64,000 nt of DNA from Cymodocea nodosa (taxonomy: Eukaryota > Streptophyta > Magnoliopsida > Alismatales > Cymodoceaceae). Of the stretch, positions 33,783 to 45,330 are shown piece by piece; position 1 is the first letter of the stretch; each line of letters begins with the position of its first letter. Below the pieces are notes generated by a model. The model made no database searches. It saw only the letters and a list, made by a program, of their open reading frames with translations, and had not been told where the DNA came from. The DNA lies in assembly GCA_036874045.1 (NCBI GenBank), contig CM072344.1, positions 5,552,501-5,616,500 of the forward strand, in the 5' to 3' direction. A program made the position numbers and the translations under genes.

Positions 33783-34439
33783 ACTATGATTCTGTGCTTT
33801 TAATGTTGGGTGTATTTTGCATTTTTTTTTGAAAAGAAAAATTTTAGTTTTAGTTTTATTCTATAAAAAAACAAAATATCAATTTTTGGATATTTTGGGA
33901 AACCAACTAGCTTGCTTGTGAGCCACTAAAGGCATAGGAGTCTGGGTTCCACACAAGACATTGATTTAACAAGTTAAGTTGTTATTTTGTTATATACTTT
34001 GCTTTTATGTGTGAATGAAAAGCTTTTCAAAATAAAAAATCGAAAGATATTGAAGGAGATACAAAAGGACAATGTATGTAATTGATTACTTATCTTGAAT
34101 TTACATTTCAACTAAGTTCGTTGAGTTAGGTGCTAAGTCAACGAAACAATATTCATGTCTGCTACAATTACTGTATTTATTGTAAAATCTTTTACATAGA
34201 GGACAATGCAAAAGGTAGGTATGGGAGGAGGTGATTAAAGTAACAACCATGTAATTTTGTTAATTAGAGGAATTAGAATGGTACTGCAAAAGTTCTGTCT
34301 ATGGAAATTGAAAATTTTTTGAACAAGAATTTGCTGTAACTATTCGATAATTGAAGCTATAAAATTTTTAAGAACTGTAACTGCTTGAATGTTATATTTA
34401 CAATCTTATATAAGATGCTACAAATTTTATTATTCATAC
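33783..34439 (+). other. E3 sequence after the F-box ORF
   Basis: No ORF. It is matched by E4 43181-43918 reversed, including a poly-T region, the aagcaagc / gtgagccaccaaaggcataggag block (33905-33955) and a CGTTGAGTTA-type pair at 34115-34145. Confidence 0.75.
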
Positions 34440-35380
34440 AAATCTAGATATAGTATCTTATCTTGTTGCTGAATTTTATGAGTTTAACAATTTCACGATT
34501 TTAAAATGAAATCAGAATGCTTAACTGAAACTTAGTAAATTATTTTAAATCCTGGAAGAGCTAAAATGTTGATTTTTAGATTAAATGAAATACATATGAT
34601 CAAGGATACATTTAATTTGATTGATTAAACTTGTAGAATGATTTATGTGTAGAGCTTATTAAACTACAGAAAAAGTATGAGCTTATTAATATGGATTCAT
34701 ATTTTCAGTAAATAATAGAAGTAGGACTATTTGAGATTTGTGTTTTATTGCATTTGTATTAATGAAATACATACATATACTGTATTGTGAAAAAAAAAAA
34801 AAGAGAAAAACTTTGAGAGTTTATTGACTTGTTTGATCACGAGCATTTTGTACATAAGCAGATAAGTATGTAAGGATTGTTGACCTGAAAAGGACTCTTT
34901 AAATCTGGCAACCTAAGATCCTGATCAGATATGGGATTGTTGATTGAAAGCTCGATACATGGGTACACTAGAAAGCTCTTGTATAATTCAAGCTTGTCAA
35001 ATTAACTTTTAAAGTACAAATATGCATATACTGTTTTAAAAAGATACAAGTGTTTTGTGAAATACAGAAATCTTTTGAATCGAGTATATGTTCTGTTATC
35101 TAAAATTACTAAAATATGAATCTAGAATAGACTTTTGAAGTTGTTTATTTGAGATATAATTCTTTATTCTACTTGTCTTAATCATATTGAATTGGATTGT
35201 GTTTTGATTCGTATATACTTGAAATTTATTTTGGAAATCATATTTGAAAATTCAAGATGACAGATGCTGAAAAGAAGAACAAATTATAATATAATTAACA
35301 CCTATGTGATGCTGATATCTTTTGTATGTAATTTACATATATTCTAAGTATATTTGCAGGTTGAAGAGGAGAAAACAAAG
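34440..35380 (+). other. Copia-type non-coding block inside gypsy E3
   Basis: It matches the copia post-pol block (reverse of about 11760-10890) over roughly 900 bp, including AAATCTGGCAACCTAAG and AGAAAGCTCTTGTAT strings. E4 diverges from E3 at exactly this edge (34458 versus 43181). The downstream edge TATATTTGCAGG looks like a splice acceptor. Confidence 0.75.
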
Positions 35381-35526
35381 TTAAAACAGATTACTGAAAC
35401 ATACAGAAAATCTATATAGTAATCTAAATTATTATTCTAAAGAAGAACTAGGTGAAGAATTAATTCTACCACTTTAGAAAGACCAACTAATTAGATCTTA
35501 GTTTGCTAAGGGACTAGCAAAATTTA
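35381..35526 (+). other. E3 3' untranslated end
   Basis: Short AT-rich stretch with no clear ORF between the copia-type block and the PPT. Confidence 0.6.
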
Positions 35527-35539
35527 AGTATGGGGGAAG
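35527..35539 (+). other. Polypurine tract of E3
   Basis: AGTATGGGGGAAG directly precedes the LTR3 start, as usual for Athila-type elements. Confidence 0.85.
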
Positions 35540-37619
35540 TGTTTAAAATGAAAAAGTGCATAATATTAACGGTTAAATGATGGTTAATTGCATAATATTT
35601 AGCTTATCATATGAGAATTAAGTCATTATGTTATAATTGCACTATTATATGCTTTAATGAAAGAATCTGCATAATTTCAGAGAATTAATGTTAATTTAGT
35701 ACATTTCTAAACTGTTGATAAATTGTAGGCTGTGAAATTCTTAAGTATCTAAATTTTTTGTTATTTCGAAGAGTTATGTTTAATGTATCGGACAGTTATG
35801 TTTTAAAGAATATTTTATTATTTCCTAAAGTACACATGTTGAAACCATAATATATGACTTAAGTGGATTTTCGGTAAGTTATCTGTTAACTATCTGAAAT
35901 GCATCTGGGCATCGGATAATTAGGTTCGTAAGTGTCCAAAATATTTGAACTTGTTAAGTTAGAATTATGCACGTGTTGAATTTAAATGCTTTAGTATATC
36001 ACGTGAGATGCACATGTTTAACTCGTTAAGTTAACATAACTATACGTGTTGAGTTACATGAATACACACTAAGGTAACGCATTATGTTAGCAGCTTATTT
36101 CTTTATTGCACGTGTTTTATAGTTAAATTAATGATGTGAGTCCGTTGAGTTATCTGTAACTTCATGGACTATTTATTTTCTAATATGCCACTGTAGCGGT
36201 TACAGAAACAAGATATTCGAAGGAAAACCACAATTGCACGTATCACATAGGAATTCACTCATGGAAGGGGGAAGAAATCATCATCGTTGATCTAAATGAA
36301 GGAAATCCAACAGATCATCTAAAGCAGAAGCAGTTACTACTAAAGAAATATAAAAGAAGAGGAGAAAAAATGAAGAAAGTGTGGTTGACGGTGTGTGTAA
36401 AGGTGGAGGACCGCGCTAATTGCAGACAGCGTTGGAAGTTCATAGAAGCATCCACACCATCACCAACAATTCACCAACATCACCAACATTACCATAATCA
36501 CCAACCATCGGAGGTCTACGAGGATACTTTCCAAATGTCGGGTCGATTCCGAGCCAAACACGGTGCTTGACAACCATTGTGAGGAGTGATCGCGTCGTGG
36601 GAAGGGAAGCCATTTTCACCAAGCACCGACTCATATCTCAAGATATCGTAAAGCTTCTAGCCCTTGTTTCAGGTTGATGCTCGTATGCTGAAGTAGAGAT
36701 CATCTTGCAATTTTGGACTCACGATTCCATAGGGAGAGGAGGCAGAATTGTAAGTGATTAAGTTTTCAATGGTGTAATCACGTAGCATGTAGTGATGGAA
36801 GTATTTACTATCGATATAGATTTTTACATTTCACCTTTCGCCCATTTTCATGAACATCTTAAAACAAAAATACCAAAAACAACAACTTATCTGTTTTTAT
36901 ATTTAGTGTTTAAGTGTTGTATTGTTTATTTTGTATCATGATTAAAGTTATCATTGTCAGTATTATGAATGTTTTATGTTTGTTTGATTCAAAAAATAGA
37001 AAATAGTATTACAATTTACAGAAATTGATTCATTCTAGGTACTTCAAGGTTTTAATGGTTACTGTTTGAAATATTTGAATGTTAGTATTGCTTAATGATA
37101 AATCTAATATTAACTAGCATTAAATAGCTTAATTGATGTTATTTACAATCTGTGGAACCACCCAATGGTTGGTCGAATTCCTCTGTAAATAGCAGTATTA
37201 AATTGGAAAGATAAGCTCGTGGAGTTAACTTAAGTCCACGAGATTAGTCCATTGAGTTAGCCATAACTCCATGAACTTAGTCCGTTGTGTTAACTGTAAC
37301 TCAACAGAGTGATTACTAAACACATTAAGTATAATATAAAAAAAACAGAACAGTACACAATTCTTACTCAATTCTCTATGGGATCAACCTGTACTTGCAC
37401 ACAAATACAATATACACTATGCACTTGCAGTTAAAATACAAATTGGAATTAATATCTAATTTGTGTGAAAGGTTGTTTGTTTACTTCTAAAAGAAATTAT
37501 TTATATAAGCATAAAGACAAACTAACCAAGTTAAAAATAGAAGTTAACAAATCCAAGTTTTATGGCATTGTTGCCTAGGAACTAAACAAGTTCTCTAGTG
37601 TCGCCTAAAACACCATACA
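35540..37619 (+). repeat. E3 LTR3 (3' LTR, 2080 bp)
   Basis: It runs from TGTTTAAAATG to ...CACCATACA, then the target duplication atatg. TATAAAAG at 36349-36356. Bases near 37558-37575 read TTTTATGGCATTGTTGCC, a PBS-like sequence inside the LTR, followed by about 45 bp of extra LTR end shared with LTR1. An antisense ORF lies at 36440-36634. Confidence 0.9.
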
Positions 37620-37923
37620 ATATGTAAATCATATTAAGCTACTAATTAAAAGTATGAGCTTATTGAAATTGATTCATATTTTCAGTAAAATCATAGAAGT
37701 AAAATTGTATGAGATTTGTGCTTTATTACATCTATATTAATGAAATACATATATACTATGCTTAAAATAAAAAGTATTTACAAAGTGAAAATCTTTGAGA
37801 ATTTATTGATCAGTTTGATCACGAGCCTCTTGTACTTGAGTAGATATATATGTAAGGATTGTTGTCCTGAAAAAGGATTCTTTAAATCTAGCAACCTAAG
37901 GTCCTGATTAGACCTAGGATTAT
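37620..37923 (+). other. E1 post-pol non-coding block, second piece
   Basis: It starts with the right copy of the E3 duplication (atatg, 37620-37624) and matches E2's post-pol block. It ends with attat (37919-37923), a one-mismatch partner of attgt at 39756-39760 around the next insertion. Confidence 0.8.
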
Positions 37924-39755
37924 TGTATTGGATTTGTGAACTTCTATTTGTTAAGCAGCACTAGAAAATTTTTAATTTGTTTTTATGCTTATATAAATAA
38001 TTACTTTTAGAAGTAAACAAACAACCTTTCACACAAATTAGATATTAATTTCAATTTGTATTTTAACTGCAAGTGCACAGTGTATATTGTATTTGTGTGC
38101 AAGTACAGGTCGATCCCATAGAGATTAAGAATTGTGTACTATTTCGATTTTTATATTGGAGTTTATATGTGTTCAGTTAAGCACTCCGTTGAGTTATAGT
38201 TAACACAATGGACTTAGTTCGTGGAGTTATGGCTAACTCAACGGACTAACCTTGTGGACTTAAGTTAACTCCACGAGTCTACCTTTCCAGTTAAATACTA
38301 CTATTTACAAAGGAATTCGGCTAACCATTGGGCGGTTCCACAGAATGTAAATAACATTAATTAAGCTCTTTAATGTTAGTTAATATTAGATTTATCATTA
38401 AGCAACACTAACATTCAGATATTTCAAACAATAACCATTAAAATCTTTAAGTATCTAGAATGAATCAATTTCAGTAAACAATAAAACTATTTTCTATTTT
38501 CTGAATCAAACAAACATAAAACATTCACAATACTGACAATGATAACATTAATCATGATACAAAACAAACAATACAACACTTTAACACTAAATGTAAACAC
38601 AAATAATTTGTTGTTTTTGGTATTTTTGTTTTGATATGTTCCTGAAGATGAATGAAATGTGAAATGTAAAAATCTCTATCAACAGTAAAAACTTCTGTCA
38701 CTACATGCGATGCGATTACACCACTGAAAACTTAATCACTTACAATCTTGCCTCCTCTCCCTATAGAATCATGAATCCAAAATTGTAAGATGATCTCCTC
38801 TTCAACATATTGGCATCAACCCAAAACCAAGGCTAGAAGCTTTACGATCTCCTAAGATATGAGTCGGTGTTTAGTGAAAATGGCTTCCCTTCCTGCAACG
38901 CAATCACTCCTCACAATGGTTGTTAGTCACCGTGTTTGGCTCGAAATCGACCTGACATCAGGAAAGTATCCTCACAAACCTTTGATGGTTGGTGATTTTG
39001 GAGGTGGTGTGGAGCTTCAGGGAACTTCCGATGCTTCCTGCAGTTAGCGCGGTTCTCCACCTCTACACACACATTCTCTTCATCTTTCTCCTCTTCTTTT
39101 ATATTTCTTTCTATAGTAACTACTTCTGCTTAGATGATCAGTTGGATTTCCTTCCTTCATATCAACGATGGTGATTTCTTTTTCATTCCACAAGTGAATT
39201 CCTGTGTGATACGTGTAATCATGGTTTTCCTTCGAATGTCCTATTTCTACAACTACTATAGTGGCATATTAGAAAATAAATGGTCTATGGAGTTATAGAT
39301 AACTCAACGGACTTACTTCGTTGATTTAACTATAAAACACATGCAATAAAGAAATAACAAGTTCAAATGTTTCAAATACTTACAAACCTTAACTATTTGA
39401 TGCTTAGATGTATTTCAGATAGTTACCAGATAACTTACCAAAAATTCACTTAAGTCATGTATTATGGTTTCAACACGTGTATTAAGTATTTAAAACATAC
39501 CTATCCGGCACATGCAATATAACTCTCTAAAGTAATAGAAAATTTGGATGCTTAGGAATTTCAAAGCTGCAACTTACCGATAGTTCAAAAATATACTTAA
39601 TTAACATTAATTCCTTGAAATTATGTAGATTTCTTCATTAAAGCATATAACAATGCAATTATAACATAATGGCTTAATTCTCATATGATAAGCTAAATAT
39701 TATGCAATTAACCATCATTTAACCCTTAATATTATGCACTTTTTCATTCTAAACA
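37924..39755 (-). mobile_element. Solo gypsy LTR inserted in E1
   Basis: A complete LTR on the minus strand: its start (rc of 39735-39755) is TGTTTAGAATG and its end (rc of 37924 on) is ATCCAATACA; 1832 bp. The flanks attat / attgt differ by one base. TATA box rc at 39096-39103. No PBS, PPT or internal sequence. Confidence 0.85.
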
Positions 39756-40262
39756 ATTGTTGACTGAAAGCTCATTACACTAGTACATTAGAAAGCTCTT
39801 GTATGATTCAAGCTTTTCAAACTAACTTTTAAAGAAAATTATCTATATTTACTGTTTTGAAAAGATAAAAGTTGTTTCATTATATACAAATATCTTTAAA
39901 TCGAATATAGTTTCTACAAATATGACTATTGATTTGTTGAATCTAAACTAGTACTTTTGAAAATGTTTATTTGAGATACATATCTTTATTTTCCTTGGGT
40001 TAATCATATTAAGTTTAAAGTTATGTTTTGATTTATATACAGTTGGAGTTGATTCTAGAAATCATTCTTGATGAATTCAAGATAACAAAAATTTTCTGAA
40101 AAGAAAAATTTAAAGTTTAGTTACAATTAACACCTATTTTATACAAGTATATTTTGTATGTTATTAAATATATTTGAAGTATATTTGTAGGGGGAGGATT
40201 TACAATGTCCAAAATAGATTAATATCATTTAGAAGATAAATCTTAGTTAATCTAAGTTTAGT
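39756..40262 (+). other. E1 post-pol non-coding block, third piece
   Basis: It resumes E1 after the solo LTR and matches the reverse of about 11320-10860 in E2. No ORF. Confidence 0.8.
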
Positions 40263-40500
40263 TCTCTTAAGTATAAAAGATTTGCAAAAATACCAGCAAA
40301 CACAACAACAGCAACAACAACCTGACCTTCCACATCAACAATGATAGCAAACCTATTTAGATCAAGTACAATAGCAACTAGAGCTACCTCTTGACTTAGA
40401 TGCAGTACTAATGAAATCAGAAATGATATTAGGCATCTAGGAGATAAAATTTGTAATGTTATTAGTGATATTATTAGGAAGAATAGATAAATGTACTATC
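40263..40500 (+). pseudogene. E1 accessory ORF remnant, mostly deleted
   Basis: aaagatttgcaaaaata then a CAA-rich stretch match the Gln-rich tail of the E2 accessory ORF (8340-8113 reversed), including the closing Asp-Leu-Asp-Ala and Arg-His-Leu-Gly-Asp-Lys residues. About 2.5 kb of the ORF and its leader is missing between the block and this tail. Confidence 0.75.
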
Positions 40501-40921
40501 ATTTGTCTATTTACTTGATTTCTAAATACAAAATGTAATGTTTGTATTTATTGATTGACTATTTGAACAATACATTTTACTTTAAATGTATTTTAATTCT
40601 TGTTAAAGTTTACAAATTTTAGTTGTACATACTTGTCCCTCGTTTTCATACTTTGTAATCATCTTTATGATTAATGACAAAAAAGGGGAGATGATTATAA
40701 GTTTAAATGTATATGTTAAAAAGGGGAGATGATTATGTAATCGTTGAAATTTTTTTGAAAGTTTTACTTCTGAGAGATGTTTTTCACACAAACAACAAAA
40801 ATAAGCTTAAGTGAACTTAACTAAACAAACTTGGATGTTGAATTAAAACTTAACCCAACGAAGGTGCTTCGTTGAGTTAAACATATTTCATAATTGATTT
40901 AATATGGTTTTTCTCATCAGT
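40501..40921 (+). other. E1 3' untranslated stretch
   Basis: It matches E2 7626-8112. It has PPT-like AAAAAGGGGAGATGATTAT repeated at about 40681 and 40719 and a TTCGTTGAGTTAAA motif at 40868. No ORF. Confidence 0.7.
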
Positions 40922-40935
40922 AAAAAGGGGGAGAT
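40922..40935 (+). other. Polypurine tract of E1
   Basis: AAAAAGGGGGAGAT immediately before the 3' LTR, identical to the E2 tract. Confidence 0.9.
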
Positions 40936-42629
40936 TATTGAGTATTTTTGTTTTAATGATGTGTGCTAAATGAATGTAATCATATTTACTTAATTACTAT
41001 TGTTTGTGAAAGTAAATTAAGAACATCAATTAATATAGAAAAAGTTTACTAATATAAATACTTGTTTGTAATGGATCTGAAATTATGTTATGTTAAATAA
41101 CTAGTCGTTAAGTTATACTAACTTTTCATTTAACTAAACGTTAAGTTAACATATGTTTTTATTGTAAAGTATGATATGTTTTATAGTTACATTTTCTATA
41201 TCATGTACAGTACACGTTATGACAACTTGTTGAGTTAGTACGTTATTTGTATAAAGGTCATGGGAAAACTCGTTGAGTTATAGGCTTAAAGGTTAAAATA
41301 GATAACATGAGAACTCGTTAAGTTAGTGAATAAAAGGTTAAAATGAAGAGACAAACTCATTTAGTATTATGCATGTATTGAAATTAAAGTTTATGAATGT
41401 TATATTGTATCACATGAGTTGCACATGTTTAACTTGTTATGTTAACATAACTACACGTATTGAGTTACTATATTGAACACTAAGGCAACATGTTAGGTTA
41501 GTGTTATAAACTTAAAGTTATTATTACTGTACGTGGTCAATACCTTATTGTAAAAATATTTATTTATTATTGGATTGGTGAGTTATCAAGATTTTTGAAA
41601 ACTTACAACTGTAATTATCCAAAACTCAAACTGTTTTCAGTGAGTTAGCGTCTAACTTTCCAAAAGATAACTTAAGTCACATTTCTAGGTCATGACACAT
41701 GTCTTACTAGTTCTATGATAAAAAGATATTTTAGATACTTAGAAAACTTAACTATCTAATACTTAAACACTTTTTTGTGAGTTAGCATTTAACCTACTAA
41801 AAGACAAGTTAAGCTAGTTCGTTGAGTTAGCGTAATACCATGGACTTAGTTCGTTGAGTTAGCTATAGTACTTGTCACATGATTTGGCATATGATGAACT
41901 CATTATGTTAGATACGTTAAGTTATAAATCTACTTGTTTTACCCACTTAGTTAACATTAACACAACAACTTGTTATTACACTTGATGGAAAATTTTTGGA
42001 CGAGAAAGTTTATTTTATATGAAATTTTTCAGAGATCTAGGATTAATGATTAAAGAAAATTCGAAAGGAAAACGTGGGTTAGAACATGTGTATTTCGATG
42101 AAGGAAAAAGAGAAGACGTGAAGAGTGGAAAATTGATTATGGTTAAACGTGGAGGAAATGAATGAAATGAATATACAGTATAAAAGGCATAGAATTCTCG
42201 TTGATCAATTATCCTTACACACCAAATGAAATATATTTTCAAGGATCAAAACACCTCTCCAAGGAAAAGCTCTTAGATAGAAGAAAATTCAGTGAAGTAG
42301 AGAAAGTCAAATATTTGTCATTGAAGAATTGCAGAAGAAGAAGAAGAAAAAGAAGAAAAATCTCAAACAAGGAGAAATGTTTTAAATTCCGTAAATTAGT
42401 TTTCTTTATTTGTAGTTATGAAATTGATTAGATGAAACATGGTATCATTATATAATTGCATCTACAATTTCTAAGGAGAATTGAATTGTATATTGTAATT
42501 GAAGCCTTGAATAAAATGATTTGATTAAAATAGTGTCTCGACTTGTTTTTAATTTTGAAGTTTCAATTATAATTGAAAATGTTGAAAAACACAATTCACC
42601 CCCCTCTTGTGTAACCATTCGATCCTAGA
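40936..42629 (+). repeat. 3' LTR of E1
   Basis: It starts TATTGAGTATTTTTG (TG changed to TA) and ends ATCCTAGA (CA changed to GA), so both termini have decayed. It matches the 5' LTR at 1-1611. TATAAAAGG at 42179-42187. The left partner of the target duplication is outside the window. Confidence 0.9.
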
Positions 42630-43180
42630 GTTGCAAAAAATCTAGAAGAGAAAGAGCGTGTTGCAAGATCATGTGCAAACAATTATATTTTCTCAATGAA
42701 ATATAAATTGAGTAAAATCAATGTTTGTAAGTGAGTTCCCTTTTGGCAAAAATTCTGAGAAGACTTGAAGATACATGAAGAAGAAAAGCTGAAAGTTATT
42801 AGAAGGAACTTTGAGGCAACAAAGCAATTACTTGAAGATTTAAGAGTTGTCATATCTACAAGAGGAAAGTTGTATTATGTTTATACTTTCATGATTAATT
42901 CCTCTTTGCATTAAATTGTTTAATTGAAAAAGAGAACTTATCCACAAGGGATGTTGTGGAAGACCCTCTGAAAGGTGTTCTTTCAAAAGAGTTTCGAAGG
43001 AACTTTACGGGAGCATGTAAAGTTGTGTAGATAACTATACATAGGTTGGTATAGTTAGCATGGTAATTGTATGAAGGTTCATACAGTTAAAAGGAGAACT
43101 TGATGAAGGATCGATGCCTTGTTAAAGTTGATTAAGCTTTGAGTAAAGCTGGAGACATCGGGTTTTGAGTGAACCAAACA
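42630..43180. other. Unassigned 0.55-kb sequence, possibly a short LTR
   Basis: It matches nothing else in the window. On the minus strand 43180-42632 starts TGTTTGGTTC and ends TTTTTTGCA, so TG...CA termini exist, but the flanks I checked do not form a target duplication. No convincing ORF. Confidence 0.35.
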
Positions 43181-43918
43181 TAAGATACTATATCTAGATT
43201 TGTAGTAATAGTGAAATTATGTAGCATCTTATATAAGATTTTAAAATATAACATTCAAGTAGTTATAGTTCTTAAAAATCTTATAGTCTCAATTATCAGA
43301 TAGTTACAACAAATTCATAAAAAAAATTTTCAATTTCCACAAAACTTTGCAGCACCATTCTAATTCCTCTAATTAACAAAATTACTTAGATTTTAATCTA
43401 ATAACTCCCCCCCATACCTACATTTTGCATTGTCCTCAATGTAAAAGATTTTACAGTAAACATAGTAATTGTTAGCAGGCACGAATACTGTTTCGTTGAC
43501 TTAGCACCTAACTCAAAACTTAATTTGTTGAGTTAATGAATAACTTCACAAATTGAGTTTAAATCTAAATTCAGGATAAGTAATCAAATACATACTTTGT
43601 TCTTTTGTATCTCTTTCCATATCTTTTGATTTTTGATTCTGAGAAACTTTTCATTCACAAATAAAAGCAGAATATATAACAAAATAACAAAACATAAATT
43701 GTTAATTCAGTGTCTTGTGTGAAACCCAGGCTCCTATGCCTTTGGTGGCTCACAAGCAAGCCAGTTGGTTTCCCAAAATAAATACCAACAAACTAGATTG
43801 ATATTTTGTTTTTCTTTTTCTTTTTATAAAAGAAAACTAAAACTAAAATTTTCCTTTCTTCTTTTTTTCTAAAAATAAATGCAGAATACACACAACATTA
43901 AAAGCACAAAATCACAGT
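43181..43918 (-). other. E4 sequence after the F-box ORF
   Basis: Reverse match of E3 33783-34458, ending at taagatactatatctag exactly where E3 turns into the copia-type block. It includes a CGTTGAGTTA-type pair near 43490-43560. No ORF. Confidence 0.75.
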
Positions 43919-45106
43919 TTAAGAACATGATTGAAAAGTAGTAATGAATGGAATAAACGTGTCAATCCAAGCAAACTTTTTAGGCAAAATTCTTCTTGCT
44001 ATTAATTCTATTTTAATGCAGTCTGCTTTCTTTTTTAACTTATAAACTTGCAATATGTTATCAATACTAAATATGAGTATATTACCATTAATGAATTGAA
44101 ATGCAGAAAGGGATCCTCTTCTGTTCCAAGATAATGTAGTTGTTTCTATTTCTACATATATTTCAATATATTCCTCTTCCCAATTCCATTCATTTAGGTC
44201 TTTCATAATCCATATTTGAAATTTCATCAATTCGTCCCACCATCTTATTAGACATAAAGTGGGATCATCATATTCATTATACCACATTTCTAATTGAATT
44301 TTATCATAAAGTGGGATCATCATATTCATTATACCACATTTCTAATTGAATTTTATCATATTCTATAGACGGTGGTTTAGCTATATCACTCGGTATATGT
44401 AATATTTCTATAAAATCATCATCATAACTCTCTATGCTTACTATGTATAAATCAGTAAATGTAACTGATATATCTGACACTAAATATATATATCCATAAG
44501 TATGACATGCATGCTATTAATTAATGCTTTCTGTCTTAGATATATCATAGTATTTTCAGTCCAAGATCTATTCAGAAAATCATACACACTTAAGCATAAA
44601 TCTTCATCTCAATTTCCAGTTGATCTCTAGTAATACAATTTTTCAAGAATGGTTGAATTTTTATCAGAAAATGTTAAAGCTGACCTATAATTTTTAGTTA
44701 GTACTTCAAATCTATTAGGTCTTCCTATATTCCATTCTTCTCTAGTGATAGGATTTCTAATCAAAATATCGAGTAATAGAATTGCATACCTTGGTTTGGT
44801 TCTGTAAATAATTAATCTTTCGTCTATCCTTATAATATAATCTATTCCTTCTAATGTATTGGGTGGAATTTCAGCATTTTCTTCTATATTCAGATATTCA
44901 TAGCTGATTGAACTATAATTAAATGACTTCCATAAAAATTCATCTCTAATCTTAGTCATTTTTGCAGCTTGTAGTTCATGAAAATATTTTTCTCTGACAT
45001 AGTTTTTGATTTCCTTTGATACACAACACAATCTATACAGATCTTTAGCTAACAGGTTACTTAGTACTTCCCTTAATGCATCTAGTGGTAATTTCATCAA
45101 TTTCAT
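43919..45106 (-). pseudogene. F-box protein gene (E4 copy)
   Basis: The ATG at 45106 opens the same F-box as the E3 copy (Leu-Pro-Leu-Asp-Ala-Leu-Arg-Glu-Val-Leu...Val-Ser-Lys-Glu). The frame is open to about 44627, where TGG is TAG. The C-terminal piece (44329-43919) keeps the Trp-Tyr-Asn-Glu-Tyr-Asp-Asp-Pro and Ile-Arg-Trp-Trp-Asp-Glu motifs. A 52-bp tandem duplication at 44253-44356 shifts the frame. The substitutions relative to E3 are scattered, and the two copies are broken at different places, so the ancestral family member probably had an intact gene. Confidence 0.8.
44253..44356 (-). repeat. 52-bp tandem duplication in E4 F-box ORF
   Basis: cataaagtgggatcatcata starts at 44253 and again at 44305; the two 52-bp units look identical, so the duplication is recent. 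It is absent from E3. Confidence 0.9.
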
Positions 45107-45330
45107 TTGTTGTGACTCTATATAACATAAAAAAAAAAATTAATAGAGATAAAATTAACATAGCTACTTACATACCTTCGTGGAGTTAGGTCATAACTCA
45201 ACAGACTAAGTTCGTTGAGTTAAGTAATAACTCTACAATATTAATAACTACAATTAAACTTACTTTTTTTTTGTTTTTATATTTTTTTACTTACTATGTT
45301 ATACATAGTTACTTTAGTTATACTGCTTCA
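45107..45330 (-). promoter_or_regulatory. E4 F-box leader
   Basis: Counterpart of E3 32428-32646. CGTTGAGTTA / TAACTCAAC motifs at 45176-45235 and an A-rich run before the ATG. Confidence 0.4.

Larger units (their letters stand above)
17766..37619 (+). mobile_element. E3: compound Athila-like Ty3/gypsy element with 3' cargo genes
   Basis: Perfect 5-bp duplications (17761-17765, 37620-37624) bracket 19.9 kb. The order is LTR1, LTR2, PBS, zinc-knuckle ORF, PR-RT-RNase H-IN, accessory ORF, gag capsid ORF, F-box ORF, copia-like block, PPT and LTR3. The pol sequence, the Asp-type PBS (TGGCGCCGTTTCC), long LTRs and the Val-Ser-Pro-Ile-His-Val-Val-Pro and Phe-Met-Asp-Asp-Phe motifs place it in the Athila branch. 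A solo copia LTR (28593-30345) is nested inside. E4 repeats the same gene order, so it is a family trait. Confidence 0.85.
1..42629 (+). mobile_element. E1: outer Ty1/copia (Sirevirus-like) element, left end outside window
   Basis: The window opens inside this element's 5' LTR. The order is LTR, PBS, gag, protease, integrase, RT, RNase H, post-pol block, PPT and 3' LTR at 40936-42629. The element is split by three insertions (5767-16090, 17766-37619, 37924-39755); its reading resumes in register after each, which proves continuity. Long LTRs (about 1.7-1.8 kb), a tRNA-iMet-type PBS, a gag with a long coiled-coil tail and space for a downstream ORF point to the Sirevirus (SIRE/Maximus) lineage. 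All ORFs are degenerate. Most of its accessory ORF has been deleted. Confidence 0.85.

Noticed and set aside
42015-42431. ORFs inside copia LTRs (for example 42015-42242 and 42201-42431)
   Set aside because: They lie in LTR leader sequence, are not kept between LTR copies and show no domain.
43181-43185. Target duplication for 42632-43180 as a solo LTR
   Set aside because: Flanks agagt and taaga do not match, so a clean insertion cannot be claimed.
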